Assembly (NCBI RefSeq): GCF_900130075.1
Contig: NZ_LT671418.1
Location: 2,604,001-2,668,000 of the forward strand
DNA length: 64,000 bases
DNA from: Herminiimonas arsenitoxidans
GTDB lineage: Bacteria > Pseudomonadota > Gammaproteobacteria > Burkholderiales > Burkholderiaceae_D
Direction of reading: 5' to 3'
The notes below the pieces were generated by a model, which had not been told where the DNA came from, did not search any database, and was given only the letters and a program-made list of their open reading frames with translations. Numbering within the stretch: the stretch's first letter is position 1; every line of letters starts with the position of its first letter. Shown here piece after piece: positions 1-7,381 of the stretch. A program made the translations under genes and the position numbers.

Positions 1-762
1 GAGTCACATCGCCGTGCCGATGAAATCGCCACTCTGCGTCTGGGACTGGATCTCGGTATGAGCTTGATCGATACGGCAGAAATGTACGGCGATGGCGCAT
101 CGGAAAAATTGGTGGGTGAAGCAATTGCCGGACGTCGCGATGAAGTATTTCTAGTAAGTAAAGTGCTACCTAGCAATGCCTCGCGCAGCGGCACGATTGC
201 CGCCTGCGAACGCAGCTTGCGTCGCCTCGGTACCGATTGCATTGATTTGTATCTATTGCACTGGCGTGGCCGTACACCTTTTGCCGAAACTATCGCCGCA
301 TTCGAAGCCTTGCAGGATGCAGGGAAAATTCGTCACTGGGGCGTCAGCAATATGGATGTCGACGATATGGAAGAAATCGCACGTGCCGCTGGTGGCGATG
401 CAATCTCGACCAATCAAGTTCTATACAACCTGATGCGTCGCGGCATTGAATATGATTTGTTGCCGCAAGCACAAGCGCGTGGCTTGCCCTTGATGGCGTA
501 TTCGCCGATAGAACAAGGCCGTTTGACCGAATATCCGGAAGTCCAGGATATCGCCGACAAACATGGCGTGACGCCGGCACAGGTCGCGCTGGCCTGGGTA
601 TTGCGAAAAGAAGGCGTGATTGCGATTCCAAAAGCATCGACGCTCAAACATGTGCGTGAAAACCGTGCAGCACTTGATCTGCAATTGACGGCGGAAGATT
701 TGGCAGAGTTGGACGAAGTCTTCCCACCGCCGGATGGGCCGGAATCGCTGGAAATGATTTGA
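1..762 (+). CDS. Aldo/keto reductase, 5' end missing
   Basis: NAD(P)H-dependent aldo/keto reductase of the cytoplasmic AKR superfamily. The reading frame is open from base 1, so the N-terminus lies outside the window; the ATG at 58 is inside the conserved fold and is not the start. Visible catalytic elements are the Asp and Tyr of IDTAEMYG, the Lys of LVSKVLP and the His of LYLLHWRG, followed by HWGVSN and the C-terminal IPKAS cofactor-binding stretch. The family fold is a TIM barrel of about 280-330 residues, so perhaps 20-40 residues are missing. The substrate cannot be told from sequence. The next gene is convergent and I see no clear terminator in the 68-bp gap. Confidence 0.9.
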   Translation, partial: ESHRRADEIATLRLGLDLGMSLIDTAEMYGDGASEKLVGEAIAGRRDEVFLVSKVLPSNASRSGTIAACERSLRRLGTDCIDLYLLHWRGRTPFAETIAAFEALQDAGKIRHWGVSNMDVDDMEEIARAAGGDAISTNQVLYNLMRRGIEYDLLPQAQARGLPLMAYSPIEQGRLTEYPEVQDIADKHGVTPAQVALAWVLRKEGVIAIPKASTLKHVRENRAALDLQLTAEDLAELDEVFPPPDGPESLEMI

Positions 763-830
763 TGTTTGATATGGAAGAACATGTGACTTTGTTGATGCGT
801 GTTCTTCTGTAATCAACTTAATGATCCAGA

Positions 831-1427
831 TTATTTGTCAGGATGATCGCTGCGATCTTCCAGCGCACCACGCAATAAATCGAATGCCGCGCGCGTAAAT
901 TCTTCAGCCTGGCTGCACTTCATCTTCAACAGCAGTGTGACGGCATCACCGTATTGCGCGTCGATCACACTCACTTCCTGTTGCTCGCAGTAGCGACGCA
1001 AGGTCGATTCATCGGCAAACTGCAGAACAAAGCGCCGCTCGCACATAGGCTCTACCGGCACCAATTCAGCAGTCTTGATCGCTTCGGAAATCGCCTGCCC
1101 GTATGCACGCGTCAGGCCGCCTGCACCCAACTTCATTCCGCCCCAGTAACGCACAACAACCGCGAGCACATTGAACACGTCTTTGTGTACCAGCACGTTA
1201 TACATCGGTCGTGCCGCCGTGCCTGACGGTTCGCCATCGTCATCCAGGCCGGAGTCGCCATCACATATCAGCACCCAGCAAAAATGCACGGCATTCGGAT
1301 GTTGTGCACGCAGCTCCGCCAACTTCGCACGTGCTTCAGCACGCGTAGTCAGTGGATACAGTAAACCGATGAAACGACTTTTCTTGATTTCGATTTCGGC
1401 GGTGGCGGGTGCAGCTAGTTGATACAT
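831..1427 (-). CDS. yigZ: YigZ/IMPACT (UPF0029) family protein
   Basis: A 198-residue protein of the YigZ/IMPACT family, a conserved cytoplasmic family with an N-terminal UPF0029 domain and a short C-terminal domain; the bacterial role is not settled. The signature YWGGMKLGAGGL followed by TRAYGQA and the block SGLDDDGEPSGTAARP are diagnostic. I placed the start at the ATG at 1427 (MYQLAAPATAEIEIKKS), because this gives the usual family length of about 200. The upstream in-frame ATG at 1508 would add 27 residues that do not resemble the family. No strong Shine-Dalgarno is visible for either start. It stands alone between convergent and tandem neighbours. Confidence 0.85.
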   Translation of the reverse strand: MYQLAAPATAEIEIKKSRFIGLLYPLTTRAEARAKLAELRAQHPNAVHFCWVLICDGDSGLDDDGEPSGTAARPMYNVLVHKDVFNVLAVVVRYWGGMKLGAGGLTRAYGQAISEAIKTAELVPVEPMCERRFVLQFADESTLRRYCEQQEVSVIDAQYGDAVTLLLKMKCSQAEEFTRAAFDLLRGALEDRSDHPDK

Positions 1428-1527
1428 AAGGAATAAACGGAGCGGGAAGACGCGATGATAAGCCAGTATCCAAGGAAGAGGACATTGCCCATGCAATATC
1501 CTCTTCACTTCCGTTTTTATAGACGCA

Positions 1528-2169
1528 TTACCAACGTAGAACTTTAGGGCCGATCAATGCACCGATGCCAGTCGGAATCAAGATACCCAGCAAATACCAA
1601 AAGCCGATGAAGGACGCTTCCATCTCAGGGCAGTGCATGGAATAAATCGTTGCCGCCGCGGCACCCGCTGCAAATCCTGCTGCAGCGCCAGCCAAGCGCA
1701 GCCGGGTTGGTGCCATATTGCGCATGGCGACCAGAATCGCGGCAAAGATCGGTAGCGATAAAGTCGCAATCAAAAATGGGCAGGTGCGCCAAGTACTCCC
1801 CCAGAAAAGCTGCGCGCGATCTTCCGGTGCTGCACTCATCAGGACAAATGCAGCAGCAAGCCAGATTACTAACATGGGTGTAACGATCCATGCCGGAAGC
1901 ATATTGATACGTGCGCCAGGTAAGGACAGGCGCATGCTTGCCATGCGGCCAGCCCATGCAAGTGCGGCAACAAATCCGATCTTGAGCCAGAACGAAGGCA
2001 GCATGGCAACGTCAGCCAGATCCGGACGTACGCCCAGCATGCTCATCATGAGTACGATGCTCACCAGTAACCCACATGCAATCGTCAGTACGATGCGCTG
2101 CGTAGGCAAGGTGGATGCGCGGACGTCGGGGCCGCTGGCCAGCATGTTGATCAAGTCATCTGTTTTCAT
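1528..2169 (-). CDS. nrsF: NrsF-type membrane anti-sigma factor (DUF1109)
   Basis: Inner-membrane anti-sigma factor that holds a sigma-F type ECF factor inactive. 213 residues with about six hydrophobic segments (roughly 26-45, 58-77, 92-112, 130-148, 157-177, 187-208), matching the DUF1109/NrsF family. Two periplasm-proximal cysteines, C130 in WRTCP and C180 in HCPE, correspond to the pair of conserved cysteines implicated in signal sensing in the family (established for Caulobacter, from memory). Its ATG overlaps the stop of the upstream sigma gene by four bases, so the two are translationally coupled. The divergent chlorine-stress-type genes from 2871 are the expected targets. Confidence 0.9.
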   Translation of the reverse strand: MKTDDLINMLASGPDVRASTLPTQRIVLTIACGLLVSIVLMMSMLGVRPDLADVAMLPSFWLKIGFVAALAWAGRMASMRLSLPGARINMLPAWIVTPMLVIWLAAAFVLMSAAPEDRAQLFWGSTWRTCPFLIATLSLPIFAAILVAMRNMAPTRLRLAGAAAGFAAGAAAATIYSMHCPEMEASFIGFWYLLGILIPTGIGALIGPKVLRW

Positions 2170-2738
2170 GGTTCATCTCGCAGTTTTGTTGCCAGTGTTT
2201 TCAAGCCTCGATGTACGGCGACTTTGACGGACGCTTCCGATATGTTCAACGCAGTGGCGGTTTCGCGTATGGACCAGCCATCCAGCTTGGTATGCATAAT
2301 GGCGGCACGTTGTTGTTCAGGCAATAAGGAGAGTAATTGACCAAGATCGCGTTTCGCCTCGTTTGCATCAGCATCGATCGTCGAAAATATTTCATTCTCA
2401 TCGTTTAGCGGATCGTTCAATGCGTTATGTCTCGCATGTCGCCGCAGCCAGTCAATCAGCTTGTACCTTGCAATCGCGTATACCCACGCCGTCAGTGGCT
2501 CTGCGGGGTCGTACGTCAGGCGCTGGTTATGAATAGCCAGCAGTGATTCTTGTACCAAGTCTTCTACTTCATCCGGCCAGCTACTTAAACGGCGTCGCAA
2601 AAAGGCGCGCAAGTGTGCGGCAGTTGCTTGCAGAAAACTGCGGTATGCGACTGCATCGCCAGCCAGACCTTGCAGCAGCAATGCATGCAAGCGTAATTCG
2701 GCGGCGTGTAGCGCTTCTCCCTTTTGTATTCGTTGCAT
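2166..2738 (-). CDS. sigF: ECF sigma factor, SigF-like
   Basis: RNA polymerase sigma factor of the extracytoplasmic-function class, 190 residues. Region 2 is visible around residues 58-100 (EDLVQESLLAIHNQ, then AWVYAIARYKLIDWLRR) and region 4 around 130-182 (LLSLLPEQQRAAIMHTKL, then IRETATALNISEASVKVAVHR helix-turn-helix). It lies directly before nrsF with a 4-bp overlap, the standard sigF-nrsF pair. The ATG at 2738 gives a normal length. However, a sequence resembling the sigma-F promoter (GTAACT-N16-CGAA) on the same strand spans 2754-2729, with its -10 inside the first codons. Either that match is chance or the start lies further in. Confidence 0.9.
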   Translation of the reverse strand: MQRIQKGEALHAAELRLHALLLQGLAGDAVAYRSFLQATAAHLRAFLRRRLSSWPDEVEDLVQESLLAIHNQRLTYDPAEPLTAWVYAIARYKLIDWLRRHARHNALNDPLNDENEIFSTIDADANEAKRDLGQLLSLLPEQQRAAIMHTKLDGWSIRETATALNISEASVKVAVHRGLKTLATKLRDEP

Positions 2739-2808
2739 CTGTACCTTAAGTTACATGGGATGAAAAATAAATTTTTTCCAGATACATGAAATAAATTTCT
2801 TCTGCGTT

Positions 2809-2834
2809 GTAACCAAACTTATCTTGCCAGCGAA
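2809..2834 (+). promoter_or_regulatory. Sigma-F type ECF promoter
   Basis: GTAACC at 2809-2814 and CGAA at 2831-2834 are separated by exactly 16 bases, the consensus known for sigma-F promoters of Caulobacter (recalled, not searched). It lies 36 bp before the DUF1223 start and points into that operon. It stands between the divergent sigF-nrsF pair and the genes such a factor is expected to control. Confidence 0.75.
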
Positions 2835-2870
2835 TTACCTTGCACATCATCCACTGAATGGTAGCGCACG

Positions 2871-3656
2871 ATGAAACAAATCGCATTGATAGCCGCAGCT
2901 TCCGTACTTTGTTCGGCATTGCCATCGTATGCCGGCAATGCTTGTGAAGTCAAAAGCGGCGCTGCCACTGCAGCACTGGTAGAGCTGTATTCCAGCGAAG
3001 GCTGTTCCAGTTGCCCGCCGGCTGATCGCCAATTAAGCCAGTTACGTCAAACACTGGATGCACAAGCATCCGTTGTGCCATTGGCCTTACATGTCAGCTA
3101 TTGGGATCAGATAGGCTGGAAAGATGTGTTTGCACAAAAGATCTTTGATGCACGTCAAAGCAACTTGTTGGCCGGCCGTAAAAATCATGTGGTGTACACG
3201 CCGCAATTTTTTGTCAATGGCTCGGAGCTGCGTTCCTGGCGTGATGGTTTGCCGGATGCAATACGACAAATCAATGCAAAACCTGCGACCGTTTCCATCA
3301 CTTTGAAAACCAATGCGGCTGCAAACAATACCGTGATGGTAGATGTAGACGCGAACGCACTTGATGCCAAGACGAGCGGCGTACTTTACGTCGCCATTAG
3401 CGAGAGCGCATTGGTATCCCACGTATTGCGTGGTGAAAATGGCGGTGCAACGCTCAAGCACGACGATGTTGTGCGAGTGTGGCTGGGCCCAACTGCATTA
3501 GTGCAAGGCAAGCTTCATCTAAAGCAAGAGATCAGTATTCCTGCAGCCTGGAATCGTCAGAATTTGCAAGCGGTTGCCTTCGTGCAGAATCAGGCTAATG
3601 GCAATGTATTGCAGGCCGTGAGCACTGCTCAGTGCAATGGAACGAGGGGATTGTGA
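2871..3656 (+). CDS. DUF1223 secreted thioredoxin-fold protein
   Basis: A 261-residue exported protein of the DUF1223 family, predicted to have a thioredoxin-like fold. Signal peptide residues 1-21 (ends ALPSYA). Just after it comes VELYSSEGCSSCPPAD with a CxxC pair at C45 and C48, typical of the family and suggestive of periplasmic redox activity. The rest (HVSYWDQIGWKD, YTPQFFVNG) is the conserved family core. First gene of the operon behind the sigma-F promoter; its stop overlaps the cytochrome start by one base. Biochemical function is not known. Its position suggests repair or reduction of oxidised periplasmic proteins, which is inference. Confidence 0.85.
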   Translation: MKQIALIAAASVLCSALPSYAGNACEVKSGAATAALVELYSSEGCSSCPPADRQLSQLRQTLDAQASVVPLALHVSYWDQIGWKDVFAQKIFDARQSNLLAGRKNHVVYTPQFFVNGSELRSWRDGLPDAIRQINAKPATVSITLKTNAAANNTVMVDVDANALDAKTSGVLYVAISESALVSHVLRGENGGATLKHDDVVRVWLGPTALVQGKLHLKQEISIPAAWNRQNLQAVAFVQNQANGNVLQAVSTAQCNGTRGL

Positions 3657-4255
3657 TGCGCACACATGACACCAGCACAATTCATCCAGTCTGGTTACGC
3701 ATCACGCACTGGGTCAATGCATTGGCCGTGCTGTTACTGGTGACCAGCGGCTGGCGCATCTACAACGCTTCGCCCATTTTTGATTTTTATATTCCGTCGC
3801 AATTGACGCTGGGCGGCTGGCTGGGCGGCGCATTGCAGTGGCATTTTTTCGCGATGTGGCTGCTGCTGGTGAATGGCATTAGCTATCTGGCGATCAATAT
3901 TTTTTCCGGACGTTTGAGGCATCAATTCTTTCCCTTGTCGCCACGCCAGTTCATGCGTGATTTGGCTGCTGCACTCAAAGGGAAGTTGGCACATGCCGAT
4001 CCGCGCAAATACAACACGGTGCAGCGTGCAGCGTATCTATTCGTCATGCTCGACATAGTCTTGATTGTCTTGTCCGGATTGGTGCTGTGGAAGTCGGTGC
4101 AATTTCCCTTGTTGCGTGAATTACTGGGTGGTTACGAAGCGGCGCGTCGAGTTCACTTTTTCGCCATGTCTGCGCTGGTCGGTTTTGTCGTGGTGCACCT
4201 GGTGATGGTGGCCTTAGTGCCTCGTACATTGCTCGCCATGTTGCGCGGTCGCTGA
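3656..4255 (+). CDS. Cytochrome b561-type membrane subunit (YedZ1-like)
   Basis: Inner-membrane di-haem cytochrome b of the bacterial b561/Ni-hydrogenase type, 199 residues with four hydrophobic helices (about 20-37, 58-78, 112-135, 162-185). Candidate haem ligands are His in RITHWVNAL, GGALQWHFF, RRVHFFAMSA and VVVHLVMVAL. The ATG at 3656 shares a base with the preceding TGA and follows GGGGA at a good distance; an in-frame ATG 24 bases upstream is less likely. It probably passes quinol electrons to the molybdenum enzyme encoded 18 bp downstream, the role played by YedZ1 for YedY1. This pairing is inferred from gene order. Confidence 0.85.
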   Translation: MRTHDTSTIHPVWLRITHWVNALAVLLLVTSGWRIYNASPIFDFYIPSQLTLGGWLGGALQWHFFAMWLLLVNGISYLAINIFSGRLRHQFFPLSPRQFMRDLAAALKGKLAHADPRKYNTVQRAAYLFVMLDIVLIVLSGLVLWKSVQFPLLRELLGGYEAARRVHFFAMSALVGFVVVHLVMVALVPRTLLAMLRGR

Positions 4256-4273
4256 TCTATAAAAGAGATGAAC

Positions 4274-5050
4274 ATGATCAAGAAAAAAATCATTGTGATG
4301 CCCGGTGATGGTGATGCGATGTTGAGTGACGCCATACGTAAAGTCAGTCAGCCATCGCGCCGTGCTTTTTTGCAGCGGACATTGACCTTGGGCGGCTTGT
4401 CTTTATTGACAGGTTGTTCCATCAGCGATGAAAGCAGTATCGAAACTGCCTTGGGCAAGGTGTCGCAGTTCAATGACAAGGTGCAAGGCCTCTTGTTCAA
4501 TCCCAATCGCTTGGCGCCTACTTATCCTGATTCGATGATTACACGGCCATTTCCATTCAATGCCTTCTATGGCGAAGAGGAAGTGAAGACCGTCGATGGT
4601 AATGCGTGGCGGCTTGAGTTGAGCGGCTTGATTGCGGATCGCAAGCCGTGGACGCTGGCGCAATTGCGAACCTTGCCGCAAACAGATCAGGTTACGCGCC
4701 ACATCTGTGTTGAAGGATGGAGCGCTATCGGCAAATGGGGCGGTGTTCCTTTTTCACATTTCTTGCGGCGTGTTGGCGCCGATCTCAAAGCCAAGTATGT
4801 CGGCTTCAAGTGCGCGGATGATTATTTCACCAGCATCGATATGGCGACAGCCTTGCATCCGCAGACCTTGATGGCGCTGACTTATGACGGTGAGGAGCTG
4901 CCGCCGCGCTATGGCTTCCCGATGAAGCTGCGTATGCCAACCAAATTGGGCTACAAGAATCCGAAACACATACAAGCAATTTTTGTCACGAATACGTATC
5001 CCGGAGGCTATTGGGAAGATCAGGGATACAACTGGTTCGGCGGTAGCTGA
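4274..5050 (+). CDS. Tat-exported YedY-type molybdopterin oxidoreductase
   Basis: Periplasmic molybdenum enzyme of the sulfite-oxidase fold, related to the methionine sulfoxide reductase catalytic subunit MsrP/YedY. Numbered from the ATG at 4274 (258 residues), a twin-arginine signal SRRAFLQ has its arginines at 29-30. A lipobox LLTGC ends at C48, so it may be membrane-anchored as a lipoprotein. The molybdenum-ligating cysteine is C145 in TRHICVEGW, followed by GFKCADDY and YGFPMKLRMP. I preferred 4274 over the ATG at 4268 because AAAGAG then sits six bases away rather than abutting the start. It is flanked by its likely cytochrome b partner and by a methionine-rich peptide gene, as in the Azospira reactive-chlorine locus, which supports methionine sulfoxide reduction. 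Confidence 0.88.
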   Translation: MIKKKIIVMPGDGDAMLSDAIRKVSQPSRRAFLQRTLTLGGLSLLTGCSISDESSIETALGKVSQFNDKVQGLLFNPNRLAPTYPDSMITRPFPFNAFYGEEEVKTVDGNAWRLELSGLIADRKPWTLAQLRTLPQTDQVTRHICVEGWSAIGKWGGVPFSHFLRRVGADLKAKYVGFKCADDYFTSIDMATALHPQTLMALTYDGEELPPRYGFPMKLRMPTKLGYKNPKHIQAIFVTNTYPGGYWEDQGYNWFGGS

Positions 5051-5124
5051 TCGTTTTATACGTAGCAGCTTCTCTGAAGTTTCAACAACAGCAGTTCTTT
5101 TTAATCACTCAAAGGAAATACATC

Positions 5125-5373
5125 ATGAAAACAATCACTACTGCAGTTCTGTCCGCTTGCCTGTTGATGTCCGGTGCTGTCTTCGCTCAAGATGCAATGC
5201 AGAAAGACAGTATGGCAAAAGACAGCATGTCCAAGGATGCAATGAAGAAGGATCACATGGCGAAAGACGGCATGAAAAAAGATGCCATGAAAAAAGATCA
5301 CATGGCAAAAGATGGGATGAAAAAAGACAGCATGGGCAAGGACGCTATGTCCAAAGACGAAATGAAGAAGTAA
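5125..5373 (+). CDS. mrpX: Methionine-rich MXKDX pentapeptide-repeat peptide (MrpX-like)
   Basis: Small secreted protein, 82 residues: signal peptide 1-21 (ends GAVFA) then about 61 mature residues that are almost entirely a five-residue repeat of the form M-x-K-D-x. It has 12 methionines spaced every five residues, many lysines and aspartates, and no cysteine in the mature part. This is the MXKDX repeat family. In Azospira the equivalent MrpX is a sacrificial methionine buffer oxidised by hypochlorite and recycled by YedY1. Good ribosome site AAAGGAAA before the ATG. It ends the operon and is followed by a strong terminator. Function here is inferred from composition and neighbours. Confidence 0.85.
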   Translation: MKTITTAVLSACLLMSGAVFAQDAMQKDSMAKDSMSKDAMKKDHMAKDGMKKDAMKKDHMAKDGMKKDSMGKDAMSKDEMKK

Positions 5374-5379
5374 TCATTA

Positions 5380-5417
5380 AAAAAGCCTGCATCAATCGAC
5401 GATCGATGCAGGCTTTT
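5380..5417 (+). terminator. Rho-independent terminator after the MXKDX gene
   Basis: GCCTGCATC pairs with GATGCAGGC around a short AT-rich loop, preceded by A-run and followed by TTTTT, seven bases after the stop. It closes the operon that starts at 2809. The symmetric A and T runs mean it could also serve ettA from the other side. Confidence 0.85.
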
Positions 5418-5458
5418 TATTGGTTCAAACCAATGCGTGTAACGACACGGCTGATTGA

Positions 5459-7126
5459 TCAGGTCGTTAAAGGTTTGTAACGAATCCGCTTAGGCTTGGC
5501 ACCTTCTTCACCCAGACGCTTGCGTTTGTCCGCTTCATATTCCTGATAGTTACCATCGAAGAACGATACTTGCGAATTGCCTTCGAAGGCGAGGATGTGT
5601 GTCGCGATACGATCAAGGAACCAGCGATCATGCGAGATCACCAACACCGAGCCTGCGAATTCCAGCAGCGCATCTTCCAGTGCGCGCAAGGTTTCTACGT
5701 CGAGATCGTTGGATGGTTCATCGAGCAACAGAACGTTGCCGCCCTTGAGTAGTGTTTTCGCCAGATGCAGACGACCGCGTTCACCGCCGGACAGATTGCC
5801 AACGATCTTTTGCTGGTCGCCGCCCTTGAAGTTGAAGCGACCCAGATAGGCACGTGACGGCATTTCGAAGCGACCCACGCTCAGAATATCAGCGCCGCCG
5901 GAGACATCTTCGAATACGGTTTTGCTGTTGCCCAGATCGTCGCGCGACTGATCTACCAGCGAGACTTTTGCAGTTTGTCCAATGACGACTTCGCCGCTGT
6001 CTGGCTTGTCGAGGCCCGCGATCATTTTGAACAAGGTCGATTTACCGGCACCGTTGGGACCGATGATGCCGACGATCGCGCCCGGTGGCACGGTGAATGA
6101 CAGATTGTCGATCAACAGGCGATCGCCGAATGCTTTCGATACATTCTTGAATTCGATGACTTCATTGCCGAGGCGCTCGGCGACGGGGATGAAGATCTCT
6201 TGCGTCTCGTTGCGTTTCTGATATTCGTGTTCAGACATTTCGTTAAAGCGTGCTAAGCGCGCTTTCGATTTGGCCTGACGCGCCTTGGGATTTTGACGTG
6301 ACCATTCCAGTTCTTTCTGCAGTGCTTTTTGACGCGCAGATTCGGTCGATTCTTCCTGCTTCAGACGTGCCTGTTTTTGATCCAGCCATGACGAATAGTT
6401 GCCTTTCCACGGAATGCCGCTGCCGCGATCGAGTTCAAGTATCCATTCGGCCGCATTGTCGAGGAAGTAGCGATCATGGGTGATGCCGACCACGGTACCT
6501 GGGAAGCGCAGCAGGAACTGCTCCAGCCATTCGACCGATTCCGCATCCAGATGGTTGGTTGGTTCATCGAGCAGCAGCATGTCTGGCTTGGACAATAACA
6601 ATTTGCACAACGCGACGCGGCGTTTTTCACCGCCGGATAGTACGGCGATTTTCGCATCCCAAGGTGGCAGGCGCAGTGCATCGGCAGCCATTTCCAGTTG
6701 TTGTTCAGGATTGTCACCGGCGGCAGTCGAGATGATCGCTTCCAGTCGGCCTTGTTCTGCGGCGAGCGCATCGAAGTCGGCATCTTCTTCGGCATAGGCA
6801 GCATAGACTGCTTCGAGTAGTGCTTTTGCTTCGAATACTTCGCCGAGGCCGGATTCGACTTCCTCGCGCACGGTTTTTTCCGGATCGAGCTGCGGTTCTT
6901 GCGGCAGGTAGCCGATGTTCAGGCCTGGCATAGGGCGCGCTTCGCCCTGGATGTCGGTATCGAGGCCGGCCATGATTTTCAGCAAGGTTGATTTGCCGGA
7001 GCCATTCGTACCCAGTACGCCGATTTTTGCGCCCGGGAAGAAGGACAATGAGATGTCCTTCAGGATCTGACGTTTAGGGGGAACGATTTTCCCCACGCGG
7101 TTCATGGTGTAGACGTAATTTGCCAT
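5459..7126 (-). CDS. ettA: Energy-dependent translational throttle protein EttA (ABC-F)
   Basis: Soluble ABC-F ATPase that binds the ribosomal E site and gates entry into elongation according to ATP/ADP. 555 residues, the usual length. Domain one has Walker A GTNGSGKST near residue 40, signature LSGGEKRRVALC near 164 and Walker B LLLDEPTNHLD. The linker RQNPKARQAKSKARLARF follows. Domain two has GPNGAGKST near 356, LSGGERGRLHLAK and LLLDEPSNDLD. Start MANYVYTMNRVGKIVPPK is the canonical EttA N-terminus. Monocistronic; 255 bp separate it from divergent kup. Confidence 0.95.
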   Translation of the reverse strand: MANYVYTMNRVGKIVPPKRQILKDISLSFFPGAKIGVLGTNGSGKSTLLKIMAGLDTDIQGEARPMPGLNIGYLPQEPQLDPEKTVREEVESGLGEVFEAKALLEAVYAAYAEEDADFDALAAEQGRLEAIISTAAGDNPEQQLEMAADALRLPPWDAKIAVLSGGEKRRVALCKLLLSKPDMLLLDEPTNHLDAESVEWLEQFLLRFPGTVVGITHDRYFLDNAAEWILELDRGSGIPWKGNYSSWLDQKQARLKQEESTESARQKALQKELEWSRQNPKARQAKSKARLARFNEMSEHEYQKRNETQEIFIPVAERLGNEVIEFKNVSKAFGDRLLIDNLSFTVPPGAIVGIIGPNGAGKSTLFKMIAGLDKPDSGEVVIGQTAKVSLVDQSRDDLGNSKTVFEDVSGGADILSVGRFEMPSRAYLGRFNFKGGDQQKIVGNLSGGERGRLHLAKTLLKGGNVLLLDEPSNDLDVETLRALEDALLEFAGSVLVISHDRWFLDRIATHILAFEGNSQVSFFDGNYQEYEADKRKRLGEEGAKPKRIRYKPLTT

Positions 7127-7381
7127 TGTGATTTTAATAAAAGGTTGCTTGCCAAAGAGGTGGGTGCAAGGATAACCGATGGCGGGGGTGTACGGTAAGT
7201 GTGATGGCGGATATCGGGGAGAAAGGGCAATTAAATCCCGAAAATTTTCCGGTTTGTAAACTAGGACTGGGCGAGATTCAACTTTAGTGCAACACTGTTA
7301 ATACACATGGTCATATTTCCTTGCATTATGGTGGCGCTTATCCTATTGTGCGACGCACCATCCCTCTAAAGAGAGCGCTCT

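Noticed and set aside
5125..5373. DNA-level repeat in the MXKDX gene as a CRISPR or minisatellite
   Set aside because: 15-bp periodicity comes from the coded pentapeptide; there are no unique spacers.
4983..5480. 165-codon frame across the MXKDX gene and the terminator
   Set aside because: Out-of-frame reading of a repetitive gene that runs through a strong terminator.
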